Assembly (NCBI GenBank): GCA_903864435.1
Contig: CAIPFY010000181.1
Location: 1 to 34,496 of the forward strand
Source of the DNA: an uncultured Chloroflexota bacterium
GTDB taxonomy: Bacteria; Chloroflexota; Anaerolineae; Aggregatilineales; Phototrophicaceae
Direction: 5' to 3'
Length of the DNA: 34,496 nucleotides
The position numbers and the translations under genes were made by a program. The stretch's first letter is position 1, and the number at the start of each line of letters is the position of its first letter. Positions 8,780-17,497 of the stretch are shown here, piece by piece. A model generated the notes under the pieces. It worked only from the letters and a program-made list of their open reading frames with translations. It was not told the DNA's origin and ran no database searches.

Positions 8780-11059
8780 GTGCTGCGACGATCTGATTTT
8801 ATCACCCGTGCGCTCATGACGCTGCTGTTCAGCTACTTGCTGGCGGTGGGGGCGACATTCAACGGCATTCTTGCGCCGGAATTCCACACGCTTACGCTGG
8901 GGATGATGGCGGTCACAGCGGTTGGCTGGTGGCTGACGCATGGACGGCGGACATGGCAGCGAACGACTCTGGATGGGGCGCTGCTGTTGTGGGCGGCAGC
9001 GTTCGGGCTGTCGTTGCTGGCGAACGGGGACGCGGCGCGGCGTAGCGCGATTGCGCTGTGGTATATGGGCGTGTATATCGGCGTGTGGTATGCGCTGGCG
9101 GACGTGATCGGCAACCGCCTTGTGCGGCGCGAAACGCTGGTGGATGCGCTGTTGATTGTGGGCGTGGTCATTTTGCTGTTCGGCTATATCCAACTGCTGC
9201 CCGCGCTGCAAACAGGCTCGGCGCTGCCGCGTCCGGTGAGCGTGTTCGGAAATCCGAATTTCCTCGGCGCGTTTCTCACCGTGCTAATTCCTTTGCTGGC
9301 GGCGCGTTCGCTCACGGCCCGCAGCGGACGGCCTGTGCTGGGAGGGTATCTACTGCTGGCACTGGTTCTGCTGGTGTTGAGTGCCTCTCGCGGGGCATGG
9401 TTGGGTGTGATGGCGGGCGCGGGTGTGATGGGCGGCCTGTGGCTGGCGAATCACGGCTTATTGACCCGCGCCGGATGGGGCGCGTGGTGGAACGGGCAAA
9501 CGCGGCGCGTGCGATGGGCGGTGGTCTGCGGGAGCGTGTTGCTGCTGCTGGCGCTGGTGGGCGTGGGAGTTGTGTTGTTCAAATCCCTATCCGCGCCGGG
9601 ACGTTCACCTGTGTTTCGCACTGAACTGTACGGGGCGGCGCTGGAACTATTCGTGCAGGAACCGCTGACCGGACACGGCTTGTTCACGTTCGGGCGCGAA
9701 CTGGTGCGCTTACCGGGCGCGAGTCCTGATAAACCGCACAGTCACGCGCACAGCGCAGTGCTGCAAATCGCCGCTGAACTGGGCATGGTGGGGCTGCTGG
9801 CGCTGGCGGTTAGCGCGTGGGCGGTGATGAAGGCGGCGCGCCGACACTGGCAGGTGGCGCAGGGGCGCGAACGGGTGGCACTGGCAGGTGCGGTGGGTGC
9901 GGTGGTGGCTTTCGCGGTGCATCACCTGACCGACTTGCCTGCGATGATGCCGGCAATCGCCCTGTGCGGGGTGCTGGCGCTGGCGCTGGTCGCTGTGCCG
10001 CCGGAACCGCTTCCGATGCAGGGGCGCTGGCGGCAGGTCGGGCATCCGTTGGGGATGGCGGCGTTGTGGGGTGGACTGCTGCTGACCGGATGGTGGAGCA
10101 GCGGCATTTATAAAGCGTATGTGCGCGGGTTGGAACAGGCACAAAGCGGGGACTTCAGCGGCGCGGCGCTGGCGCTCGACCCGGTGATTGCCGCCGACCC
10201 CGCCTTAAGCCTGTACCGCATGGAGCAGGGTTTCCTGTGGGGGATGGCGGCAGCGAACGGAGAGGCCGGTGCGCGTGAAAAGGCGCTGGTGGCTTATGAG
10301 GCGTTTTTGCAGCAGGAGCCGGGTTACGCGCTGGCATGGGCGAACCGCGCCGCGCTGCTGGCGCAGGGGGGCGACAGGCAAGCCGCGCTGGACTCGATGC
10401 GGCAGGCTGCGCAGCTTGATCCTGACGTGTGGCAATACGCTTTGAATGTGGCGCGGTATGCCGCTGCGGTAGGGGATACAGATGCGGCGGGCGCGGCGCT
10501 GGACTCGATACTGGCGATATACCCTGAAGCCAGTCTGTATCCGGGGCTGGATGATCTGGCAGCGCAGCGGCAAAACACCCCCGCGTTGTTAGAATGGACA
10601 GTACCCGCACAGATTGCGCTGCGGCTGGTGAGTGGTCATTCAGCGGATACTGTTGCGCTGCTGCCCGATTTGCCGCTGCCGCAAAGTGCTTCCGGTCAGG
10701 TGTTGACCGGGCTGGTGATGCTGGCGCAGGAGGATGTGCCGACCGCAGAATCCACCATTCTCACGGCTGAACGGCAGGCCGCCGCGCCGGAGGATGTGGC
10801 ATGGGCGGCGCTGGGACAGGCATGGTTGGCACGGGCGGCGGGTGACGCGGACGGCGTGCAGGCCGCGCAGACTGTGGCAGAAACGGCGCTTCAGCGCGGG
10901 GTGCTGGCGGCAGATGATTTGATGCTGCTGAACATCGCCTATGCGCAGTTTTTGCATCTGACGATTGAACGGCAGTTTTTGCCGGGTGTGGTGTATCCGG
11001 TAGGCGATCCTGTCCTGTTGTATCTACTGCGGGCGGCGGACAGCGCCCCCGCGAACTGA
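8780..11059 (+). CDS. O-antigen ligase/polymerase-like protein with TPRs
   Basis: The product has about ten to twelve membrane segments over the first ~430 residues, then a soluble tail. The Wzy_C/WaaL-type signature is visible in the large loop: GHGLFTFGRELVRLPG followed by KPHSHAHSAVLQ, where the H-x-H motif matches the conserved region of O-antigen ligases. These enzymes transfer or polymerise undecaprenyl-linked glycans outside the cytoplasmic membrane. The C-terminal part contains TPR-like repeats (for example AYEAFLQQEPGYALAWANRA), common in Gram-positive-type and Chloroflexota homologues. The open frame begins at 8720, but that ATG lies inside the divergent gene. I prefer GTG at 8780, preceded by AAGGCGGTGA; GTG at 8753 is an alternative. 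The next gene starts nine bases downstream. Confidence 0.82.
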   Translation: MLRRSDFITRALMTLLFSYLLAVGATFNGILAPEFHTLTLGMMAVTAVGWWLTHGRRTWQRTTLDGALLLWAAAFGLSLLANGDAARRSAIALWYMGVYIGVWYALADVIGNRLVRRETLVDALLIVGVVILLFGYIQLLPALQTGSALPRPVSVFGNPNFLGAFLTVLIPLLAARSLTARSGRPVLGGYLLLALVLLVLSASRGAWLGVMAGAGVMGGLWLANHGLLTRAGWGAWWNGQTRRVRWAVVCGSVLLLLALVGVGVVLFKSLSAPGRSPVFRTELYGAALELFVQEPLTGHGLFTFGRELVRLPGASPDKPHSHAHSAVLQIAAELGMVGLLALAVSAWAVMKAARRHWQVAQGRERVALAGAVGAVVAFAVHHLTDLPAMMPAIALCGVLALALVAVPPEPLPMQGRWRQVGHPLGMAALWGGLLLTGWWSSGIYKAYVRGLEQAQSGDFSGAALALDPVIAADPALSLYRMEQGFLWGMAAANGEAGAREKALVAYEAFLQQEPGYALAWANRAALLAQGGDRQAALDSMRQAAQLDPDVWQYALNVARYAAAVGDTDAAGAALDSILAIYPEASLYPGLDDLAAQRQNTPALLEWTVPAQIALRLVSGHSADTVALLPDLPLPQSASGQVLTGLVMLAQEDVPTAESTILTAERQAAAPEDVAWAALGQAWLARAAGDADGVQAAQTVAETALQRGVLAADDLMLLNIAYAQFLHLTIERQFLPGVVYPVGDPVLLYLLRAADSAPAN

Positions 11060-11068
11060 GAAGGACTT

Positions 11069-12532
11069 ATGCGACAACTGACGATTGAACGAACGGCAGT
11101 CCTCATTTTGTTCGCGTTATTATTTGCGATGGCGGCGCGTATACCGGTGGATACGGATGTGTGGTGGCATATCCGCAGCGGTGAGTACACGCTGACTCAG
11201 GGCATGATTCACGCCGACCCGTTTTCCTATACCCGTGCCGGCGAGGCGTGGATTAACCATAGCTGGGGATCGCAGGTGGTGTTATATGCCATCTGGCAGG
11301 CGGCGGGTAGCTTCGGGTTGGCGGTATTCACGGCGGCGCTGGCAACCGGTGGTATGGTGTTCGTGTATCGCGTTTCGTCCGGGAATGCTTATTTGCGGGC
11401 GTTCGCGCTGGTACTGGGCGCAGCGACGGCGGCGGTATTCTGGTCGCCGCGTCCACAGATGTTCTCGTTCTTTTTCACGGCGCTCCTGCTGTATATCCTG
11501 CACATTCATAAACGCGAAAAGCGCGATGTGCTGTGGGGTATTCCGGTGCTGATGGCGGTGTGGGGGAATCTTCACGCCGGTTTCGCCATTGGCTTCATCA
11601 TTTTGCTAGGGTCACTCGTGGGTGAAGCGTTGGGCAATCTGTTGAACCCCAAACGCGAACAGGCCGTGTCGTGGGCGGGTGTGCGTAAACTGGCGCTGGT
11701 TACAGCCGTCTCGGTGGGCGCGATTGTGGTGAATCCGTATGGCCTGCACATGCTGACTGTGCCTTTTCAGACGGTGGGCATCGGGGCGCTTCAGAACTTT
11801 ATTCAAGAGTGGAACACGCCGAATTTTCATGAGCGCCAGAACTGGCCGTTCATCTTCCTTCTGCTCGGACTGCTCGGCGCGGTGGGCGCCAGTCGGCGGC
11901 GCTTGGACTGGACGGATTTCTTGCTGACGGCGGGAACGGCTTTTATGGGGCTGCTGGCAGGGCGCAACGTGGCAACCTTCGCGCTGGTGGCGACGCCGGT
12001 ACTCACGCACCATCTGGATGACCTGCTGACCGCACGCGGTTGGGTGATTCGTCCGGTGCGGCGGGTGACGCCGCGCATGATGCGGCTGAACGCGCTGCTG
12101 GTGGGGTTGGTGCTGTTGGGCGCTGCCGCTAAGGTGCTGCTGGTGCTGGATGCCAAAACGGTTGATGAGGCACAGCGCCAGTTCTTGCCTGTGACAGCCG
12201 TCGAGCAGGTGAAAACCGCGCTGCCGGAAGGCGCGTTGTTCAACAGTTACAACTGGGGCGGATATTTGCTGTGGGCGCTGCCGCAGGTGAAGGTATTTGT
12301 GGATGGTCGCACCGACCTGTACGGGGACGCTTTCCTGACGGGGGACTATATTCCAGCAGCCAGCGGCGGAGCGGGTTGGCGGGCGGTATTTGAACGCTAC
12401 GATGTGCGTTGGGCGTTTATCGAGGTGAATAGTGGACTCGCGCAGGCGCTCCGCACAGAACCCGGATGGCGCGTCCGTTACGAAGATGATCTGGCGGCGA
12501 TATTTGTGCGCGAGGCGAACGCCAATGGCTAA
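11069..12532 (+). CDS. Polytopic membrane protein, GT-C-like
   Basis: The 487-residue product has an N-terminal helix followed by PVDTDVWWHIRSGEY (D28, D30), then DPFSYTRAGEAWINHSW. This is the characteristic first outer loop of a large family of uncharacterised GT-C-like proteins. About ten membrane segments follow. A C-terminal soluble domain (about residues 385-487) contains LFNSYNWGGYLLW and FVDGRTDLYGD, the usual tail of this family. An AAGGA site precedes the ATG. It starts nine bases after the O-antigen-ligase-like gene and its end overlaps the next gene by eight bases, so it is the middle member of a tightly packed operon. Donor and acceptor are unknown. Confidence 0.75.
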   Translation: MRQLTIERTAVLILFALLFAMAARIPVDTDVWWHIRSGEYTLTQGMIHADPFSYTRAGEAWINHSWGSQVVLYAIWQAAGSFGLAVFTAALATGGMVFVYRVSSGNAYLRAFALVLGAATAAVFWSPRPQMFSFFFTALLLYILHIHKREKRDVLWGIPVLMAVWGNLHAGFAIGFIILLGSLVGEALGNLLNPKREQAVSWAGVRKLALVTAVSVGAIVVNPYGLHMLTVPFQTVGIGALQNFIQEWNTPNFHERQNWPFIFLLLGLLGAVGASRRRLDWTDFLLTAGTAFMGLLAGRNVATFALVATPVLTHHLDDLLTARGWVIRPVRRVTPRMMRLNALLVGLVLLGAAAKVLLVLDAKTVDEAQRQFLPVTAVEQVKTALPEGALFNSYNWGGYLLWALPQVKVFVDGRTDLYGDAFLTGDYIPAASGGAGWRAVFERYDVRWAFIEVNSGLAQALRTEPGWRVRYEDDLAAIFVREANANG

Positions 12533-13799
12533 ACGGACTGCGGATGCGCCGACTCTTTCGTTAGGTGCGCTACTGGGGGATTTTCGCCTCCTGCTCCTGT
12601 TGTTTGTCGGGTTTCGTGTGCTGCTGCTGCTGGCCTACCAACCGCTGACCATCGGGAATGTGGAACGCGGGGTGAGCGCGGGCGGGGATTTTCAGACGTA
12701 CTACCAGATTGCGTCCCTTTCGGATACGGTAGGGCTGCCCCTGCGCGACTGGTGGAGTGAGTTCCCGCCGCTGTGGTCGTATACCTCGGTGACTCTGTAT
12801 CAGTTGGCGGGGCGCGGTGGGAACTATGCGGCGTTCGCGTTGTTGCTCGGCGCGATTCTGATCGCGGCGGATACGGGCAGCCTGATCCTTGTCCGCAAGA
12901 TCGGGACGCGCTTGTATCGTGCCGATACGGGAATGGCGCTGGCGTGGGTTTACGCGCTGCTGGCGGTGCCGCTGGTGTTCACATACTGGACGTTTGAAGG
13001 ACTGGTGACGTTTAGTCTGCTGTTGGGCGTGTGGTGGCTGCTGAATGAGCGCGATGGGCGGGCGGGCGCGGTGTTCGGGATCGGGGCGCTGCTCAAATTC
13101 ACACCTGCGCTGGCGCTAGGTGCGGCGTGGCGCTACCGTTCGGCGCGGCAGGCGGCGGGGACGACGGTCATTAGCCTGCTGATCTTCGGCGGCGTGTTCG
13201 CGCCGTTTTTGTTGCAAAACGCGGCGATGACTCTGCCCTCGCTCACCGCGCAGTGGAGTAAGGCTTCGTACCAGTCGGTGTGGGCGCTGCTAGACGGGAA
13301 CTATCGCACAGGCAACTTCGGCCCGCTGGAAGATCGCCTCGATCCGGCAAAAGCGGCGGTGCTGCTAGGCAATCCGGCGGTCATACCGGGCTGGTTACGG
13401 TTGGGGGCGGCGGCGGCGCTCGGCCTGTGGTTGTTTGCCCGCACGCGCCGTTATGATGACAAGGGGTTGGTGGCGTTTGTGGCGGCCACGCTGCTCATTT
13501 TCTTTTTGCAGGCACAGGGCTGGAGTCCCCAGTGGCTCATGCAAATCATTCCGTTCGTGTTGTTGTGCTTCCCGAACCGGAATGGCATCTTGATCCTGCT
13601 GGTTCTCAGCGGGGTAACGTTCACCGAGTATCCGTTCCTGTGGCTGCGTACTGGCGACAGCGGCGGGATGATGACGGGCGCACTGGTTGTTCCGTATGTG
13701 ATGCTGGTGCTGGCACGGACGGGACTGCTGGCGGGGGTGGTCGTGGGGCTGTATCGTATCCTCCGGCAACCGCGTGATCGGGATGGACGGGCGATTTAA
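12525..13799 (+). CDS. GT87/DUF2029-like membrane glycosyltransferase
   Basis: The open frame extends from 12432. The likely start is the ATG at 12525 (MAKRTADAP), which overlaps the preceding gene by eight bases and has GAGG upstream; this gives 424 residues. The first outer loop has GGDFQTYYQIA and a following EFPPLWSY, and a later helix pair contains LLKFTPALALGAAW. These are features of the GT87/DUF2029 mannosyltransferase-like group within GT-C. Ten or so membrane helices are expected and there is no soluble tail. It is the last gene of the 8780-13799 operon. The assignment to GT87-like is by motif resemblance; the substrate is not known. Confidence 0.72.
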   Translation: MAKRTADAPTLSLGALLGDFRLLLLLFVGFRVLLLLAYQPLTIGNVERGVSAGGDFQTYYQIASLSDTVGLPLRDWWSEFPPLWSYTSVTLYQLAGRGGNYAAFALLLGAILIAADTGSLILVRKIGTRLYRADTGMALAWVYALLAVPLVFTYWTFEGLVTFSLLLGVWWLLNERDGRAGAVFGIGALLKFTPALALGAAWRYRSARQAAGTTVISLLIFGGVFAPFLLQNAAMTLPSLTAQWSKASYQSVWALLDGNYRTGNFGPLEDRLDPAKAAVLLGNPAVIPGWLRLGAAAALGLWLFARTRRYDDKGLVAFVAATLLIFFLQAQGWSPQWLMQIIPFVLLCFPNRNGILILLVLSGVTFTEYPFLWLRTGDSGGMMTGALVVPYVMLVLARTGLLAGVVVGLYRILRQPRDRDGRAI

Positions 13800-13813
13800 T
13801 TCCATAAACGGCC

Positions 13814-13819
13814 TATAAT
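13814..13819 (+). promoter_or_regulatory. -10 element (TATAAT) upstream of the small soluble gene
   Basis: A perfect TATAAT lies 45 bases upstream of the ATG at 13865, in the short gap after the GT87-like gene. The matching -35 position holds only a poor sequence, so activity may be weak or depend on an activator. It would begin a second transcription unit running to 17427. Confidence 0.4.
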
Positions 13820-13864
13820 CACAGATGTGGTCATTCACATTGTAAGGGCTTTAGGAGAAGATTG

Positions 13865-14275
13865 ATGTCGCAAATGCGCCAAGAACTTGAACTTGCGCGA
13901 GAACTCATCGCGGAAAGGCAGTTTGAGAAAGCTCGACTGCTGTTGTTGAAAATCAAAGATGATCCTACCGCGCAAAACTGGCTGAAGAAGTTGGAGACAC
14001 TGGCTCCCGCTGCGGTAGCCGTGCTGGATACCACCACTTTTGAACCGTGGCAGTACATGGCGCTGGAAGTGAAGCGTTCTTACGGGATTCAGTACAAGGT
14101 GAACGGTGAAGCTAAACCGGAATGGAAAGATCAGCCGATTTATGTGCCGCTGAACGCGCTCGGTCGGGATGGCTGGGAGCTTATCAGCTTCGAGACGGCT
14201 TCCGAGTTTTCTCTGTATTTGCTCAAGCGCCCCGGCACGGGTGCGGTTCAGAAAGTGGATGTCTGGGATCAATAG
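13865..14275 (+). CDS. Small soluble protein with DUF4177-like C-terminus
   Basis: The 136-residue product has no membrane segment. Residues about 1-45 form a TPR-like helical pair (ELARELIAERQFEKARLLLLKI). Residues about 60-130 are a compact alpha-beta domain ending in NALGRDGWELISF and SLYLLKRP, reminiscent of DUF4177-like domains (L-x2-L-G-x2-G-W-E-L). No catalytic motif is evident. AGGAGA is well placed for ATG 13865; the TTG at 13862 in the ORF track is less likely. It is the only soluble protein inside the GT-C array, and the next membrane-protein gene overlaps its 3' end, so translation is likely coupled. The function is unknown; an accessory or regulatory role toward the membrane enzymes is a guess. 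Confidence 0.7.
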   Translation: MSQMRQELELARELIAERQFEKARLLLLKIKDDPTAQNWLKKLETLAPAAVAVLDTTTFEPWQYMALEVKRSYGIQYKVNGEAKPEWKDQPIYVPLNALGRDGWELISFETASEFSLYLLKRPGTGAVQKVDVWDQ

Positions 14276-15851
14276 CTTGGATACCCGGTTGAATACTGGT
14301 CGAACGCGCCAGATAGGACTGTTTGCGGCGGTGGCGGTTGCCGCCGCTTTTGTCATTGTCTATGGCATTGTGGCGGCGCCTTCGTTCACGGATGCGTTTT
14401 ATCATTTCAATGCTGCACAACGGTTGGTCAGCGGACAAGGGCTGACCGATCCGTACCTGTGGACGTACATCGGCGCACCGGATTCGCTGCCCGCCCCTTC
14501 GCATTTGTACTGGATGCCGCTGACCTCGCTGGTGAGTGCGCTCGGCATGGCAGTGTTGAACGCGCCGGGGAGTTACGCGGCGGCACAGCTGCCTCTGGCG
14601 CTGATGCTGGCGGGGACGGCAGGGGTGGGCTTCGGGTTGGGTGCGAAACTGGGCGGCGGTTGGCGAACGGCATGGATGGCCGGCCTGCTCACGCTTGCCA
14701 GCGGGTTTTACACGCGCTTCTGGGGCAGCACGGATACATTTGTGACCTACGCGCTGCCGGGTGCGTTGGGACTGCTGCTGCTCGGTATGCTCACCGACGG
14801 ACAGTGGCGGATACGGGTGGTGCTGGCGGCGGGGGTGTGTGCGGGTCTGGCGCATCTTGCTCGCGCCGATGGGCTTCTGGTGCTGATCGTGGGCGGCGCG
14901 GCGCTGCTGTGGCCGGTGGGCGGTCAGTGGCGCAACCGCATCGGGGTGGCGGCGCTGCTCACGCTGTTTTACGGCGCGACTATGCTGCCGTGGTTCGTGC
15001 GCAACCAGACGGTGATTGGCACGCCGATGCCGTTGGGCGGTACGCAGGCGATCTGGTTTACCGAATATGACGACCTGTTCAACTATCCGCCGGATTCGTC
15101 TCCGGCAGGCTTATTTGCAGAGGGCTTGAATACGTTTTTGGCTTCGCGCTGGGAAGCATTCAGCAACAATCTGGGGACGTTTGTGGCGGTGGAAGGGCTG
15201 ATCGTGATGACGCCGCTGATGCTGTTCGGCCTGTGGCGGCGGCGGCAGAATCCGTTCCTGCGCCCCTTTATCCTGTACGCGCTCGGCCTGCACCTTGCGA
15301 TGACGTTCGTGTTTCCGTTCCCCGGCTATCGCGGCGGCCTGCTGCACTCGGCGGCGGCGCTGGTTCCTTGGTGGGCGGCGTTGGGCGTGGTGGGGCTGGA
15401 TGACGCGCTGGCGTGGGCGGTGCGCCGCCGCCGCTGGAATAAGCGGTCGGCGACGGTGGTTTTTTCGGCGGCGCTGCTGGCGGTGGCGGTGTTTCTGAGT
15501 CTAACAACGGCGCTGCCCAACCGGGTGACGGCACATCCGCCACCTGCTATATACTCGCTGCTTCAGTCCAAATTGCCGCCGGATGCCCGTGTGATGCTGA
15601 ATGATCCAGCGGCGTTGTACTATTACACGGGGATGGGTGGCGTGGTGCTGCCCAATGAAGCCCCCGCTGTGATTGCGGACATTGCGCAGCGTTACGGTGT
15701 GCGCTACCTTTTGCTAGAGAATGTGACCGCAGATGGTCGCGCTTCGAGCGCGGCATCTCCTGCGCTGTGGCCGATTCTGACCGATCCGCCTGCGTTTTTA
15801 GTTCCGGTTCCGCTTGAGCGAACTGATGTGAGGTTGTATGAAATTCGATAA
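14259..15851 (+). CDS. Polytopic membrane protein, GT-C-like
   Basis: The open frame starts at 14169 but its first 30 codons lie within the preceding gene in another frame. I favour ATG 14259 (MSGINSL), a 17-base overlap; TTG 14277 is also possible. The product is about 530 residues. The first outer loop contains PSFTDAFYHFNAAQRLVSGQG and then APSHLYWMPLTSL, a pattern seen in GT-C/PMT-like proteins (quoted in parts). About ten to twelve membrane helices follow. A C-terminal soluble portion (LPPDARVMLNDPAALYYYTG, RYGVRYLLLENV) occupies the last ~100 residues. Its 3' end overlaps the next GT-C-like gene by 14 bases. Substrate unknown. Confidence 0.72.
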   Translation: MSGINSLDTRLNTGRTRQIGLFAAVAVAAAFVIVYGIVAAPSFTDAFYHFNAAQRLVSGQGLTDPYLWTYIGAPDSLPAPSHLYWMPLTSLVSALGMAVLNAPGSYAAAQLPLALMLAGTAGVGFGLGAKLGGGWRTAWMAGLLTLASGFYTRFWGSTDTFVTYALPGALGLLLLGMLTDGQWRIRVVLAAGVCAGLAHLARADGLLVLIVGGAALLWPVGGQWRNRIGVAALLTLFYGATMLPWFVRNQTVIGTPMPLGGTQAIWFTEYDDLFNYPPDSSPAGLFAEGLNTFLASRWEAFSNNLGTFVAVEGLIVMTPLMLFGLWRRRQNPFLRPFILYALGLHLAMTFVFPFPGYRGGLLHSAAALVPWWAALGVVGLDDALAWAVRRRRWNKRSATVVFSAALLAVAVFLSLTTALPNRVTAHPPPAIYSLLQSKLPPDARVMLNDPAALYYYTGMGGVVLPNEAPAVIADIAQRYGVRYLLLENVTADGRASSAASPALWPILTDPPAFLVPVPLERTDVRLYEIR

Positions 15852-17427
15852 GATTCCGCGCAAGTTGGAAATCGGGCTGCTGGTGCTGGCGGCGGCGCTG
15901 GTGTGGATTTATGCGCGTACTGCGCCCCCCGGATTTGCGCTGGATGATAGTTGGATTCATCAGGTTTACGGGCGTAATCTGGCGCAAACCGGCCAATGGG
16001 CGTTTTTGCCGGATGTTCCTAGCGCGGCTTCCACCTCGCCATTGTTCACGGTGCTGCTGTCGTTCGGCTATGTGGTCAATTTTCCGTATGCGCTATGGAC
16101 TCAACTACTAGGCATTGTGGCGCTGTGGGTGAACGGGGTGCTAGCGGTGCGCATCATGGCGCGGTTGGTACCCGGACGGCCTGCGCTGGCGGCGCTGACG
16201 GGCGCGGCGATGGTGCTGGCGTGGCACCTGATCTGGGCGGCAGCTTCCGGCATGGAAACGATGATGTTTACCATGTTCACCTCGCTCTTGCTGTTTCTGG
16301 CGCTGCGCGAAAGCGGCTTCCAACTGGGTAAAGCGCCGCTGAAGGTAGACCACTCGCGGCAGGCGCTTCTTCAGCGGGCGGTTTCGTTCGGGGCATGTGC
16401 CGGTTTAGCGGTGTTGGCGCGGCCTGAAGGTGCGGTGCTGACGGCGCTGATCGCCCTGTTTATCCTCGTGTTGCGCCCGCAGCGTTCGTGGACGGATTTC
16501 CTGTTCTGGTCAATGATCGCGCTGGCGACTTTCAGCATGGTACTCATGCCGTACCTGATGCTCAACTGGCAACTGACCGGCGGCCTGCTGCCGGATACAG
16601 CGGCGGCGAAACAGGCGCAACTGGCCTTTCGCATCGAGGGGATGACGCTGCTGGAACGGATATGGATGATGCTGTGGCCGCTGCTGGCAGGGGCGCAATT
16701 TTTGCTGGTTCCGGGTGTCTTTTATTACCTGTGGACGATCATCCCCCGTTTGCGTGTGGATCGTTATGTGGCATGGGCGCTGCTGCCGCTGACCTTCACG
16801 GCGGTGCAGATTGTGCTGTATGCGGCGCGTCTGCCTTCGCCCATTCAACATGCGCGGTATGTGATTCCGGCACTGCCCTCGATTATCATTTGCGGTATTC
16901 TAGGGACGGTGTGGCTGGTCGAACGGGGACGGCGGCAGTTTGCGACACGGGTGCTGACGCGCACGTTGATGATTTCGGCGGCACTGGGGTTTTTCGTGTT
17001 CGGGTTGTGGGTTGGCCCGAATGAGTTTCGCAAAGATGTGAGCGCGATTAATGAGGAAATGGTGGCCTCCGCGCACTGGATTGACCAGAACATCCCCCGT
17101 GACCAACTGCTGGCAACGCATGACATCGGCGCGATCGGGTTCTTCACGCCGCGCCCGCTGGTGGATGTCGCCGGATTGATTTCGCCCGAAGTGGTGCCCT
17201 TTATTGATGATGGCGAACGGCTGTGGGCCTATTTGCAGCAGCGCGGCGTTCAGTATTTGATGGCGCTGCCCGATCAGGTGCCGGGAGATGACATCACCGA
17301 CAAGCGGTTGTGCCCGATCTATTCGACGGGCGGTGCAACCGCCCAATCAATCGGTTATCCGAACATGACGGTTTACAAACTGGTGTGGGATCGTGTGTGT
17401 ACGCCTGCCGCGCCGGGGTCAGGCTAA
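15838..17427 (+). CDS. Polytopic membrane protein, GT-C-like
   Basis: The 529-residue product has an N-terminal helix, then PPGFALDDSWIHQVYGRNLA (DD near residues 37-38) and a following PSAASTSPLFTVLL. This D-D-S-W-I-H loop marks a recognisable GT-C-like family. About ten membrane segments are followed by a C-terminal soluble domain (about residues 400-529) with ASAHWIDQNIPRDQLLATHD and GAIGFFTPRPLVDVAGL. GTGAGG precedes the ATG. The 14-base overlap with the upstream gene indicates coupling; it is the last gene of the 13865-17427 unit. The sugar and acceptor are not predictable. Confidence 0.75.
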   Translation: MKFDKIPRKLEIGLLVLAAALVWIYARTAPPGFALDDSWIHQVYGRNLAQTGQWAFLPDVPSAASTSPLFTVLLSFGYVVNFPYALWTQLLGIVALWVNGVLAVRIMARLVPGRPALAALTGAAMVLAWHLIWAAASGMETMMFTMFTSLLLFLALRESGFQLGKAPLKVDHSRQALLQRAVSFGACAGLAVLARPEGAVLTALIALFILVLRPQRSWTDFLFWSMIALATFSMVLMPYLMLNWQLTGGLLPDTAAAKQAQLAFRIEGMTLLERIWMMLWPLLAGAQFLLVPGVFYYLWTIIPRLRVDRYVAWALLPLTFTAVQIVLYAARLPSPIQHARYVIPALPSIIICGILGTVWLVERGRRQFATRVLTRTLMISAALGFFVFGLWVGPNEFRKDVSAINEEMVASAHWIDQNIPRDQLLATHDIGAIGFFTPRPLVDVAGLISPEVVPFIDDGERLWAYLQQRGVQYLMALPDQVPGDDITDKRLCPIYSTGGATAQSIGYPNMTVYKLVWDRVCTPAAPGSG

Positions 17428-17460
17428 GGGGGACGAAGTGACGAGGAATGAAGTAGCCAC

Positions 17461-17490
17461 TTGCTTATTAAGCAGTTAGAATCATAGAAT
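17461..17490 (+). promoter_or_regulatory. Sigma-70-type promoter immediately before the PspA-like gene
   Basis: TTGCTT (17461-17466) and TAGAAT (17485-17490) are spaced 18 bases apart. With a typical initiation distance, the transcript would start at or within one or two bases of the ATG at 17498, and no ribosome-binding site is present in that gap. A TGCTT-ATT-AAGCA palindrome overlaps the -35 box and could be an operator. Confidence 0.5.
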
Positions 17491-17497
17491 AAGATTT

